DNA from: Candidatus Altimarinota bacterium
GTDB taxonomy: Bacteria > Patescibacteriota > Gracilibacteria > Absconditabacterales > Absconditicoccaceae
DNA length: 64,000 bases
Reading direction: 5' to 3'
Assembly: GCA_021734475.1 (NCBI GenBank)
Contig: JAIPIU010000006.1
Span: 16,756 to 80,755, forward strand
Notes under the pieces: model-generated
Databases searched by the model: none
Seen by the model: only the letters and a program-made list of their open reading frames with translations
Told to the model about the DNA's origin: nothing
Position numbers and translations under genes: made by a program
Part shown: in pieces, positions 1 through 9,028 of the stretch
How the letters are laid out: every line of letters begins with the position of its first letter
Numbering within the stretch: position 1 is the stretch's first letter

Positions 1-141
1 GATACTATACGAAAAGGTATAGCATTACGAAGAGCATGAAAATCAAAACAATTAACACGATTTGTTTTCTTATTTATATTCAATACTGCATGAATATTAC
101 CAATCTTATATTTAATATTTCGACAAAAAAAATCTAAATAA
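1..141 (+). CDS. DUF5652-like membrane protein, C-terminal part
   Basis: The frame is open from the first base and stops at TAA 139-141, giving 46 residues of a protein whose start lies outside the window. The piece holds one hydrophobic segment (FVFLFIFNTAGILPILYLIF) followed by a basic end, RQKKSK. The motif 'NT-G-IL-ILYL' and an upstream basic stretch resemble the small DUF5652 membrane proteins common in candidate phyla radiation genomes; that family call is from memory. Two UGA codons are read as Gly. The stop overlaps the next start (TAATG), so the two genes are probably translationally coupled. Confidence 0.5.
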
Positions 142-875
142 TGAAATTTAACACAATAATAATGTCAGATATACATCTATGAACTCCTGATAGCAAATAT
201 CAGCAAGTTTTAGATTTTCTAAAAAAAAATACTTTCAAAAATCTAATTTTAAACTGAGATATAATAGATTGATGGCATATCAAAATATTCTGAAAATTAC
301 CAATAGAACACAGAAAATTATTACATTATATATTCTGACTAGCTAAAAACAGTAAAGTAAACGTATACTACATAAAATGAAATCATGATGAGTTTCTAAA
401 ACGAATATTACCATTAGAAGCTTGAAATTTTAAACTATTAAAAGATCTAGTTTATACAGGTTTAAATTGAAAAAAATATTATATATGTCATTGAGATCAG
501 TTTGATAAAGTAGAATGAAAGTTATTTATATTATCATTAATTTCATTTTTGTGATGATGTTTTTTGTATCGATTAAATAGAATATACAATAAACGAAGAT
601 TAAAAAAATGACGAAAATATTTATCTTTAGTAAAACAAATAAAATCAATAGCAAAAGTAATGATGGTATGATGAAATAATAAATTTTATCCAAAATTAGA
701 ATCGACAGCAAAAAAACAAAATTGCCAATGAATAATTTGCTGACATATACACAAAGCTGAGAATCTAAAAATATGAAACATACATTATTTAAATTCTTGA
801 GATCGGGTTGAATCTATGACTGCTATTACAGAAGATCTGAAATGAAATCGAGAAATATTAAATTACAATAAATAG
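141..875 (+). CDS. LpxH-like calcineurin-type metallophosphoesterase
   Basis: A 244-residue protein with the ordered metal-binding motifs of calcineurin-like phosphoesterases: MSDIHLG near the N-terminus, NGDIIDG, WNHDEF (UGG where the family has Gly-Asn-His-Asp nearby), CHGDQFD and a late GHIHKAEN. This order matches UDP-2,3-diacylglucosamine pyrophosphatase (LpxH) and related enzymes. Since this lineage is not known to make lipid A, the true substrate is uncertain; another pyrophosphate or phosphodiester is possible. Many UGA codons fall at motif glycines. It starts inside the stop of the upstream membrane gene and ends with TAG. Fold call is firm, substrate is not. Confidence 0.75.
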
Positions 876-876
876 A

Positions 877-902
877 TTGACTTATTGTAAAATATCTATA
901 AT
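877..902 (+). promoter_or_regulatory. candidate promoter for the 962 gene
   Basis: TTGACT at 877-882 and TATAAT at 897-902 precede the gene by about 60 bases. The 14-base spacer is shorter than the usual 16-18, so one box may be fortuitous. Confidence 0.3.
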
Positions 903-949
903 CTAACTTAAAATAAAAATAAAATATTTGTCTAACAATTAAACAAGAA

Positions 950-956
950 AAGGAGG
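950..956 (+). promoter_or_regulatory. strong Shine-Dalgarno sequence
   Basis: AAGGAGG lies five bases before the GTG at 962 and fixes that codon as the start. It stands out because most other genes in the window begin after A-rich spacers with no recognisable Shine-Dalgarno. Confidence 0.8.
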
Positions 957-961
957 TTACC

Positions 962-1330
962 GTGAAATTTTTATTAAAACAAAAGGGTAAAAACAAAATC
1001 AAAAATTACCCCAAGACAAGATCTGAAATAATCGAATATGTAAAAAAGATTTTCGGATCCCAGGTAGATGATCTACCTGTAGAAAAAAGGAACTCAACAT
1101 TTTTTCTTCGAAACACTAACTTAAGCAATGAAATCAAAGAGAAATTAATGAAAAAACTCAAAACAGGTACCTATGTAGTAGATATCATTGAAACTACAGA
1201 ACAAAAATTTTACCTGTTTGTGAATCTAGAAAGTCCTATTTCTATTAGGACAACATCTAAAGGATATAAGAAACATATATATCCTGGTAATAATATTTTG
1301 ATTTATGTTTTCACAGAAAATAAAGTTTAA
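962..1330 (+). CDS. 122-aa unknown protein, probably imported
   Basis: The protein is basic and not recognised. It has a lysine-rich N-terminus (residues 1-20) and a beta-rich C-terminal half with a YVVDIIETT segment. It differs from its neighbours in three ways: a GTG start with an ideal Shine-Dalgarno, no UGA codon at all, with every glycine (about five) written GGN, and more use of G/C-ending codons. It therefore reads identically in code 11 and code 25. It is bracketed by its own promoter-like boxes and a strong terminator, so it is a self-contained unit. Recent transfer from a standard-code organism or a plasmid-borne gene is the likeliest explanation; selection for translation under both codes is an alternative. 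Confidence 0.75.
   Translation: MKFLLKQKGKNKIKNYPKTRSEIIEYVKKIFGSQVDDLPVEKRNSTFFLRNTNLSNEIKEKLMKKLKTGTYVVDIIETTEQKFYLFVNLESPISIRTTSKGYKKHIYPGNNILIYVFTENKV
1061..1079. repeat. 19-bp palindrome inside the imported-looking gene
   Basis: Two 9-base arms, CAGGTAGAT and ATCTACCTG, are exact reverse complements around a single central G. It lies within the coding region around residues 34-40. It could be an autoregulatory operator or chance; no second copy was seen in the window. Confidence 0.6.
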
Positions 1331-1357
1331 GCTATGTATCGAGAAAAAAAGTATTAG

Positions 1358-1394
1358 ACCACCTGCTTTATATAAGTTCAAGGTGGTTTTTTTA
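1358..1394 (+). terminator. intrinsic terminator, probably bidirectional
   Basis: ACCACCT (1358-1364) pairs with AGGTGGT (1381-1387) and is followed by a T run on the plus strand. An A run upstream gives a T run on the minus strand, so it can also serve the convergent gene that ends at 1392. Confidence 0.85.
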
Positions 1395-2000
1395 TATTTT
1401 AAATTCAAGTTTATCAAATAAATCTATTACAAAAGAAAAATTAAATTTCATATGATCAAAAAATATTTCTTTATTTTTAATTTTATCAAGATTTAAATCA
1501 GATTTTATATCAAGTTTTTCTTTTAACATAAAATAAAACATCAAAGTTCTAATATCAATATTTCACATTTCTATTTGAATTTTATATTGATTAAATCTAG
1601 TTTGCATCCAATCAATATATAAAGATTTTTCTCATTCAGTATAAATAGTATCTTCTTCTGATTCCAAAGTATACTTTAATATTTCTTCTCTTATATTTTT
1701 ATAAATATCAAATAAAGCATTTAAAAACAATACATACTCTTTCAACGAAAATCAAACATTTACATCAAATTTAGCAAAAACATCATAATTAGGTATCCTT
1801 TTATTATATTTAGAGTATACTTTAAATATTTCATTTATTTTATCCTTATCAAAATATTGTCAATCCTCTTTAATGAAAAGATTTAATAATTCTCTTTTTT
1901 TTGATTTCAATTCTTTATTTAATTTCAAATCTCTCTCAGGATGAGAAAGCATCCAAAGTTTCATATCTCTATAGAGTTTTTTATTGTCAGATGAATTCAT
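1392..2000 (-). CDS. 202-aa hypothetical protein
   Basis: Not recognised. It is a soluble, highly charged, mostly alpha-helical protein with alternating Lys/Glu clusters and several aromatic residues, and no signal peptide or membrane segment. Few UGA codons occur, but at least two are read through as Gly. The ATG at 2000 is the first in frame after upstream stops; no Shine-Dalgarno is visible. It stands alone between the imported-looking gene and the tRNA-Arg gene, convergent with the former, and its stop lies at the edge of the shared terminator. Confidence 0.7.
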
Positions 2001-2186
2001 TTTATTTTATTCTATTCTATTAAAAAATAAAACAACAAGATTATATAAATAGATATATTCATATCAACTATAATTTTTTAAAAAAGAGAATACTTAGAAA
2101 ATCAGATTATCATTTGAGATTTCTTTACTTTTAATTATACTAGATTATCTAATTTAGGCTTTATACTTTAGGCTTTAAGCTTTAAT

Positions 2187-2258
2187 GGTCCGGTCGTTTA
2201 GTGGATAGGACACAATCCTGCGAAGATTGTAACCCCGGTTCGACTCCGGGTCGGGCCA
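2187..2258 (+). tRNA. tRNA-Arg (anticodon GCG)
   Basis: A complete cloverleaf can be drawn: acceptor GGTCCGG with TCGGGCC plus A73, a four-pair D stem with GG in the loop, anticodon stem CAATC/GATTG with loop CTGCGAA, and T arm CCCGG-TTCGACT-CCGGG. The anticodon at 2220-2222 is GCG, reading CGC and CGU. CCA is not encoded. Most bacteria read these codons with ACG converted to ICG, so GCG is unusual; CGA, common in these genes, would need another tRNA. Confidence 0.9.
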
Positions 2259-2348
2259 AATTAATAAAATTTTAAGTCCAAAAATTTGCAATATTTCTAA
2301 AAAGAATTATAATTTCGAATGTATATTTTAAAAAATAAAACCAAATAA

Positions 2349-3023
2349 ATGGCTGAAACAAAAAAAACACAAACAAAAAAAACAGAAGAAAAAAAACCTA
2401 CAACAAAAACTACAAAAGCTGTAGTTTCAAAATGATTGAATAAAACTGAACTTTTTGAGAAATATCAAAAAATGGTTCAATTTGTTCAAAATACTATAAA
2501 TTGAATGGAAACTGATTTAAAAAGAATCAAATTAATCCTAAATCAATTATTGAAGTTTGATCCTGAAAATACAAATTCTTTGGAAGAAATAGACAATAAG
2601 ATACAAGAAACAATATGAAATATAGAACTTAAAAAATACGAAGAAGAAGATTTGGAAATCGTAGAATGAAAATTTGATTGATATTTTATGATAGGTGCTG
2701 ATCAAAAAAAATACCCAGTACCATTAAATTATTCAAGTAAAACTAAATTAATACCTTGAGACATATTAAAATTAAAAATAATGCCTGATTGAAAATTTGT
2801 TTATAAATTGATACGCCCAGCTGAAAGAAAACATTTGAAAGCTACTCTATCAAAAACAGATGATAATAAATTTACAGCAGTTACCGAAGATGGAAAAGTT
2901 TATTTTTTAAATCAAGCTGCAGTAACTTTTTTCAAAGGTAAGCCATGAGATGAATTATATATATTAACTAATGATAAAGAAGATTGATGATTTGCTGCTA
3001 TAGAAGCAATTATAAAAAAATAA
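2349..3023 (+). CDS. 224-aa conserved-type protein of candidate phyla
   Basis: The N-terminus (about 35 residues) is a lysine/threonine-rich disordered tail, followed by a predicted coiled helix with the 'NLLKFDPEN' type pattern, then a beta-rich domain with MIGADQKKYPVPLNYSS and a GD-rich end. I recall similar proteins in many candidate phyla radiation genomes but no function. UGA is read as Gly at several turns, including 'PGD' and 'DGK'. It starts 90 bases after the tRNA and is followed by an intrinsic terminator. Confidence 0.75.
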
Positions 3024-3040
3024 TTTAACTAAAAATAGAA

Positions 3041-3069
3041 AAATCCAGTAATACTACTGGATTTTTTTT
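3041..3069 (+). terminator. intrinsic terminator between convergent genes
   Basis: ATCCAG pairs with CTGGAT around an eight-base loop, followed by a run of T. The stop codon of the convergent methyltransferase lies inside the hairpin. Confidence 0.85.
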
Positions 3070-3890
3070 ATTTTACAAATAACTTTATGTCATTTCTCTT
3101 CTCGTTCTACTCATAATTTTTTCAATATTTTTCTTATATCATCATCAGCATCTTCTACTATCAAAATTTCTCAATCTGATTTTAAAATTCTTGATGCTTC
3201 AGCTATTATTCATAAATAATTAACATAAGATTTATCCAATATATGACAAATCAAAACTATATCTTGAGAAGTATTTTCTACTCATTTAATATTTTCTCCT
3301 TTTGATGGATTTATTATTATTTTTGGATGCTTCTCTTGATTAAAATTTTTCCACATATCTATATAATCTAAAATTTTTTGTTTTTTATCCAATATAGCTG
3401 AAAGATTATTACTTCTATCAAGTAATTCATTATATTTATACATTCAATTCCTTTCGTCAAAATCAAAATCAACCAACTCTTTATTAATTAAAGATAATTT
3501 TTCCTGGTCTCAAGCAACAAAAAATTCTTGAGCAATAATATTTTTATTTAAAGCGTTTTCTTTTATATTTTCCATAAAAGAAGGATCACAAACAATATAT
3601 TGGTTAACCATATCTTCTAATAGAAAAGGCATTCATCAAAATCATCATCATAAATCTAATACTTTTTTTCATTCAAAATAGTTTATATCCAATCATAAAA
3701 CACTCAAAATAGTTTCTGGTGGTGTCTGAGGTGCTGCAAATAATTTTATATCATTTAGATCAGAATTACTATAGTCCAAAACAGAAAAAATATAATCACC
3801 AACATCTTTAGTAATCTTTCCAATATCTACTCCTATCTGTTCTAGATATTTTTTTCATTCTTCATAAGTGTTCATAAAAACAGTTGACAT
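3054..3890 (-). CDS. class I SAM-dependent methyltransferase
   Basis: A 278-residue protein. Motif I (VLDLGGGFGG, residues about 77-86) is the SAM-binding glycine-rich loop of class I methyltransferases; five of its glycines are UGA. An acidic strand end (IVCDPS) follows at the expected motif II position, and later ILKSDGEILIVED fits the post-motif strand. The first 75 residues are a helical extension. The substrate cannot be read from the sequence; the closest general type would be small-molecule or protein methylases. Its TAG stop lies in the terminator shared with the preceding convergent gene. Confidence 0.75.
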
Positions 3891-3990
3891 AATAAAATTA
3901 TATTATGTATAATAATTAGAATAATTTTTGCAAACAAAAAATCATTGAAAACTCAGTTAAATTAACTATCAATCTTGTATCATTCATTTT

Positions 3991-4024
3991 GTCATTCCGG
4001 CGTTAAGTTTTGCAGCCGAAATCT
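3991..4024. repeat. short dispersed-type inverted repeat
   Basis: TTCCGGC (3995-4001) and GCCGAAA (4015-4021) form an imperfect hairpin in an otherwise AT-rich spacer. The GTCATTCCGGC start resembles palindromic elements scattered through many bacterial genomes. Confidence 0.4.
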
Positions 4025-4079
4025 TAAAGTTTATTTTAGTTAATTCTAAATTTTTAATTCTTAATTCTTAATTTAAGAA

Positions 4080-5567
4080 ATGTTATTAACCATCTGACTT
4101 GAAATACATATCAAACTAAAATCTGAAAACAAAATGTTTTGCCAATGCAAAAATGAACAAAATTTTGAAAATTTACAAGCAAATACAAATATATGTCCTG
4201 TATGTACCTGACAACCATGAGCTTTACCAACACTTAGTGAAGAAGTTTTACGAAAAGCTCTAATTTTATGAAAAGCTCTCAACTGTGAAATAAATAATCC
4301 ATCTCAATTTGATAGAAAATCATATTTCTATCCAGATTTACCTATGTGATACCAAATAACTCAATTATATAAACCTACTAATGTAAAAGGTAAAGTTTCT
4401 TTTTTTGTAGACAATGAATATTCCCAAGAAAGAACCATTCATATACAAGACGCTCACATGGAATCTGATACTGGTAAAATGATCCATCAATGATGAGAAG
4501 CTCTCTTAGATTTCAATCGCGCATGAACTCCACTGGTCGAAATAGTAACTTTACCTGACTTTACTAGTGCAGATGAAGTTGTAGAATTTTTAAAAGAGTT
4601 ACAAAGAATAGTAAGATACAATAATATAGCGGATGCAGACATGGAAAAATGACAGATGAGATGTGATGTTAATATATCAATAAGAGAAAAAGAATCTGAT
4701 CCTTATGGTACTAGAGTAGAAGTAAAAAATATGAATTCATTTGCTGCTATCAAAAGAGCAATCCAATACGAATACGATAGACAATCAGATTTATATAATA
4801 AATGAGAAAAATTTGATCAACAAACTAGAGGTCGAGATGATACTAAATGAGAATCTTATCTTATGAGATCAAAAGAAGACGCTCTTGATTATAGATATTT
4901 CCCAGAACCAGATCTCCCACCTTTACTTCTAGACGATTCAACGCTTCAACATTTAAGCGCTTCAATCTTAGAGATTCCCTATCGAATAATCAAAAAATTT
5001 AAACAAGAATTCTGATTTCATAAAGAATATATCAATGCTATCATCTCCGACAAAGAAACGCTAGATTACTTCTTGGATATACTAAGTCATTGCGAGAAGT
5101 GAAACGAAAAAACTAATGCCCCCTTAATAAAGGGGGATTTAGGGGGATTTGCAAAACTCATAGCAAAACGAATATCATGACCAATATCAGCACGAATGAA
5201 AGAAAATTTTAAATCTATAAATGAATTAAATTTTACTAAAGATAAATTTCAACAGTTTCTAAAAATAGCTCAAGAATGAAAAATATTAGATAATCAATTA
5301 AAAATAGTAATGGATGAAATGATCAAAACATGAAAAAATCCAGAAGAAATAATAAAAGAAAAAGGATTTGATAAACCAGCAATAGATAATAATGAATTAG
5401 AAAACATAGTTAAGCTCGTACTCCAAGAAAATCCAGCAATCGTAGAACAATACAAATGATGAAAAACAACTACTCTGTGATTTTTTGTATGACAAGTAAT
5501 GAAAAAAACTTGATGAAAAGTAGATCCTAAAACTGTATGAGATAAAATAATAAAAGAATTATCATAA
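4080..5567 (+). CDS. gatB: aspartyl/glutamyl-tRNA amidotransferase subunit B
   Basis: GatB recognises misacylated Glu-tRNA(Gln) or Asp-tRNA(Asn) and activates it for transamidation by GatA. The N-terminus 'TIGLEIHIKL' and the motifs [34 protein letters not shown] and VEVKNMNSF are diagnostic; the C-terminal YqeY-like domain ends in 'IIKELS'. At 495 residues it is slightly longer than usual (about 475) because of an insertion near residues 336-357 that matches dispersed repeat DNA. GatC is encoded at 29531-29809; GatA is not in the window. ATG at 4080 is chosen because the family starts just before 'GLEIH'. Confidence 0.95.
5086..5149 (+). repeat. repeat-derived insertion within gatB
   Basis: GTCATTGCGAG (5086) resembles the start of the element at 15583, and CCCCCTT-AATAA-AGGGGG followed by a second GGGGG block (5118-5149) resembles the G/C hairpins at 16501. 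The insertion keeps frame and is translated, adding residues including [12 protein letters not shown] between the catalytic and tail domains of GatB. Confidence 0.7.
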
Positions 5568-5670
5568 AGCTTATAAAATATAATAGATAACTATAATTTA
5601 TCTTTAATTTTAATTAAATTACTTTTTACGAAACAACAATTTTAAGAGAAAAAATCTAATAAAAAAAATA

Positions 5671-6615
5671 TTATTTGTTATTTTCAAAAGCTACAAAACC
5701 ATTACTTTCATTAGATAAATAATCTACATTTTTAGGCCAAAGAGTTGTTCAATATCAAAAAATCAATCATTTATTTTTTACAACCCTCTTAACTTCGCTT
5801 CGAAAAGATTCGATATATAAAACATCACTAACTATTTCTAAATCAACATTATTTATCATAATAGCATCAAGCGAATTGTCAGGCATCACCTTCAAACAAT
5901 CTTTACTATCAAATTTAATATTAAATATATCAAACTTTGGGAAAGCTACTTCACAACCACCATTATTGATAGTTTGTATTTTAAGAACTTCTCAAGGTAA
6001 AGATTCTCTACTGTTTAATTTTGGGAAAAAACAAGGATATCAATAATTCCAATCTGGTATATTATGTTGTATTTCATTATCTTGATTAAAAAGATCAACA
6101 GCTAATATTTTATCTACACCCAAAAGACTAAATATCAAAACAGTACCATGAATGGAAGAATAGTTTGTATGTCTCTCTCAGCAAAATAAATCAGCACATT
6201 TAGAATCTTTTCATATATATTTTTCCAAAATATTATAATAATTATAATTTGATGAAATTGTTTGACCCTCTAATATACGATCCTTCTGTTCACGAAGTAT
6301 CTCCGAAAAAGTATAAGTTAAATTACAATCTTCTGATCAGAATTCTTTATTATTCCAAATTCTATATTCTTTTTCATCATTATATTTCGATAAATGTTCA
6401 CATATAATTTCCATTATATCTAGATCTTTAACGTCCAGTGGTTTAGCCAAAAATTTTCATATAATTTCTAAAGATTGCAAAGCAGATTCTACTATTTCTT
6501 TTCAATATTTTTGTATCAAAAAATCATATCACTTCAAAACAGATCATAATTCATTGTTTGATTGTTGATTTGAAGAAATAGGATTTTCTAAGGAATTATT
6601 TAATCATGATTTCAT
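5671..6615 (-). CDS. 314-aa hypothetical, possible methyltransferase-like fold
   Basis: Not firmly recognised. The N-terminal third is helical and acidic; the central part has CADLFCGERHTNYSS, then a hydrophobic strand and ILAVDLFNQDN, which could be the first beta-alpha-beta unit of a SAM-binding fold, and later SLDAIMINNVD, which could be its motif IV strand. The canonical glycine-rich loop is not obvious, so this is a weak inference. It has many UGA codons and a TAA stop. It stands alone, convergent with gatB. Confidence 0.6.
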
Positions 6616-6712
6616 AATAAAATAAAATGAAATAAAATAAATTTTTACATTTTAATTATATATAAATATAAATTTTTACGCAAATTTAGCATAAGATAGA
6701 ATACATTATCAT

Positions 6713-6752
6713 AAATTAAAAAATAAGCTGGGGAAAATCCACCAGCTTTTTT
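6713..6752 (-). terminator. intrinsic terminator of the 45-aa gene
   Basis: AAGCTGG and CCAGCTT form a seven-pair hairpin (6725-6748). On the minus strand it is followed by ATTTTTT. Confidence 0.8.
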
Positions 6753-6760
6753 CATATAAT

Positions 6761-6898
6761 TTAAACTCTTTTACAAGGATGTCCATTTGGACACATATTT
6801 CTTTTTCTTCGAACTGAACATTTAGTTCCATCTACTTTACCTTTTCCATGACTACATGTAAAAGCTTTTCCTTTATTATTTTTACTACCGTTCGCCAT
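6761..6898 (-). CDS. 45-aa cysteine-rich basic miniprotein
   Basis: The protein is too short for most gene finders but has a clear ATG, its own terminator and a patterned sequence: CSHGKGK, KCSVRRKRNMC, CPNGHPCKR. Four to five cysteines with nearby histidines suggest a zinc-binding knuckle, and the arginine/lysine content suggests nucleic-acid or ribosome binding. All six glycines are GGN and no UGA occurs, unlike neighbours where most glycines are UGA. Function unknown. It might be an imported gene or one kept free of UGA by selection. Confidence 0.6.
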   Translation of the reverse strand: MANGSKNNKGKAFTCSHGKGKVDGTKCSVRRKRNMCPNGHPCKRV

Positions 6899-6970
6899 AT
6901 AGAAACATTTTTGTTATTATTTTTTTACTAAAAATATATTTAATAAATTAAAAGTCAAGTTTAATGTCTT

Positions 6971-8116
6971 TTACATAGTCAACAATACGTAAATTCATAA
7001 TCACAACATAATAAATCATACTATCAAATGAATCAGTTTTGTATTTTTCTTTTTTATAGCTGCCAATTCCTCTGCTGATTTAAATCCAAGTCAAACCAAC
7101 AAAGCTATAATAATCATAGGTAAAATAAATATAGTATTGTATACCAACAAATAAATATATCACCATGTATTAATATTCTGACTCTCAGAAGCTAAATAAC
7201 CAAGTATTGTAAAATAGGGACCAGAAGTACAAGGCAATAAAAATAGACTAACAATAAATCAAACAATAAATGCACCCCAAGGAGAAGTTACTTTTTCAAG
7301 TAAGCTAGCCATTTTTGGTCTCCAAGCAAAAGGAACTTCCATTACAAATCATTTTCAATACCAAAAAAAGTCTTTTAAATTTGCCAATCAAACCACTATT
7401 CACAATATTCATACAATCAATTTAATTACATAAGTATTTGTTGATGTTGCCAAAGCAGTAAACAATCACAATCCCATACTAAAATAACTTATAAATACAG
7501 CTAACACAAACAATCATCATGCAAATAAAGCTTTTCTTTTATTCTTTGTTTTTACTAATATACTAGATATCAAAAGAAGCATTACAGCAAAAGCACAAGG
7601 ATTGATACTATCAGATAATGCAGCAGGTAACATCACACCAAAAAACTTCCATCTACTAACATCAGATATATCTGGTTTATTTTCAGTATCAGCTAATGTA
7701 GTAGATTCACATTTCAATCATGGACAAGATTCTTGATTACATTGTCATTGACAACCAGAATGTGAACAAGATAATTTTAATTTTTCATCAAAAAAATCTA
7801 TTATAGCTCCATCTCAGTTTATATAACTACATTCATTTTCACTATTTATAACCAAAAAAGGAACTCAAATCTGATTGGAATCAAGATTAAGTTTTTCAAG
7901 ATATCATTGTAATTCTACAAGATTATTTTTATTGAAATAAATTTCTTTTGAAACAAGATCAAATTTTTCAGAGACTTTATTATCATCAAAAAAATTTTCT
8001 ACTTTAGCACAATGAGGACATCCATTACCATAAAACAGTATATAATCTTGAGCAAAAGCTCCCAATCCAGAATATAAAAATAAAGTCAAAAAAACAAATA
8101 AAACAATTTTCCTCAT
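6971..8116 (-). CDS. thioredoxin-like domain fused to CcdA/DsbD-type membrane domain
   Basis: A 381-residue fusion. Residues 1-22 form a signal peptide ending in AFA. A thioredoxin-like domain follows, with the redox motif GNGCPHC at about 30-36. After a Cys-rich linker (CSHSGCQGQCNQESC) a polytopic membrane domain begins near residue 140; it contains SDSINPCAFAVM and LFLLPCTSGPY, the paired conserved Cys-Pro motifs of CcdA/DsbD electron carriers. It would move electrons across the membrane to an extracytoplasmic thiol partner. It lies 60 bases downstream of a lipoprotein gene and is probably co-transcribed with it. Confidence 0.85.
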
Positions 8117-8145
8117 TAAATCACAATAAATATTTAAAAGATATA

Positions 8146-8189
8146 TTCTTAATTCTTAATTCTTAATTCTTAATTCTTAATTCTTAATT
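8146..8189. repeat. AATTCTT heptamer microsatellite
   Basis: Five perfect tandem copies (8151-8185) plus partial copies at both ends. It includes the stop codon of the lipoprotein gene at 8177. Shorter runs of the same heptamer appear near 4050, 18590 and 38650, always in spacers. Confidence 0.9.
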
Positions 8190-8857
8190 AGTTCTTGCAT
8201 CTGTTTATAATTAGAAGCGTCTATAACCAAAGTTCACTCTCAATCAACAGATATACTTATCAAATATTCTATATTTGTTTGTATCAAATCATAATTTGAA
8301 TATACAATTCACTTCATACTATCTTTAAATTCATCTGACATTTGATTAATAATATCCGGAGATTTTTCTTCTATTTCTTTTGCCTTTTGAAAATCTTTAT
8401 TTAACGGAATATTTGCTTCCAAAGCTATATTACTAGCTTCATCAAGAGCTTTTTGATAATCTCATTTATATACCAATATAACAGAATCAAATCATTCATC
8501 AGGATTATCTTTTGAACTTATTCTAGATGCACTTTGATCCAAGACTAATCATTCTGCTTCCCTAAGTCACAATTTCTTAGCTCGCTCTGGAAGTCACAAA
8601 ACATTTATTTCATCTTCCAATACATTTTCAATTTCCATAAATTCAGCATTTTCTATCTGTTTAATAGTATAATTTGAAACATTTTGTATCATTTCTTGAG
8701 CTTGATCTTTACTTATATTTCAGTTAACAAGTTTTTGTTGTATCAACATAATTTTTTCATTTATATCTTGGTTTTGATCTACAGGCAGCTTTTGACTTCC
8801 ACATCAGATTAAAACAAAAGAAAATACAACAAGTGATAATAAAATAATTTTTTTCAT
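8177..8857 (-). CDS. 226-aa putative lipoprotein
   Basis: The N-terminus has a positively charged start, a hydrophobic core and a lipobox ending in LIGC, so it is probably lipidated and held on the outer face of the membrane. The mature part is acidic and helical with repeated Gln/Glu/Lys patterns (DQNQDINEK, EIEEKSPD), and no enzyme motif is seen. It directly precedes the thioredoxin-CcdA gene on the same strand, so it could be a redox partner or simply a surface protein. The heptamer repeat encodes its final residues, so copy-number change could alter the C-terminus. Confidence 0.75.
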
Positions 8858-9028
8858 TTTTATTTTTCAAATCTAATAAAAAACAAACAATATATTACTA
8901 TTTCGACAAAATATTCAACCTAAAATAAGCTTTATTTAAAGCTTCAAAATTTGCAAAATAAAATTTTCCATATATAATTATACAGCTAATTCTTAATTCT
9001 CTATTTTTAAATCATTAATTCTCAAAAA

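Noticed and set aside
8146..8189. Possible CRISPR array
   Set aside because: Seven-base units in direct tandem without spacers; no cas genes nearby.
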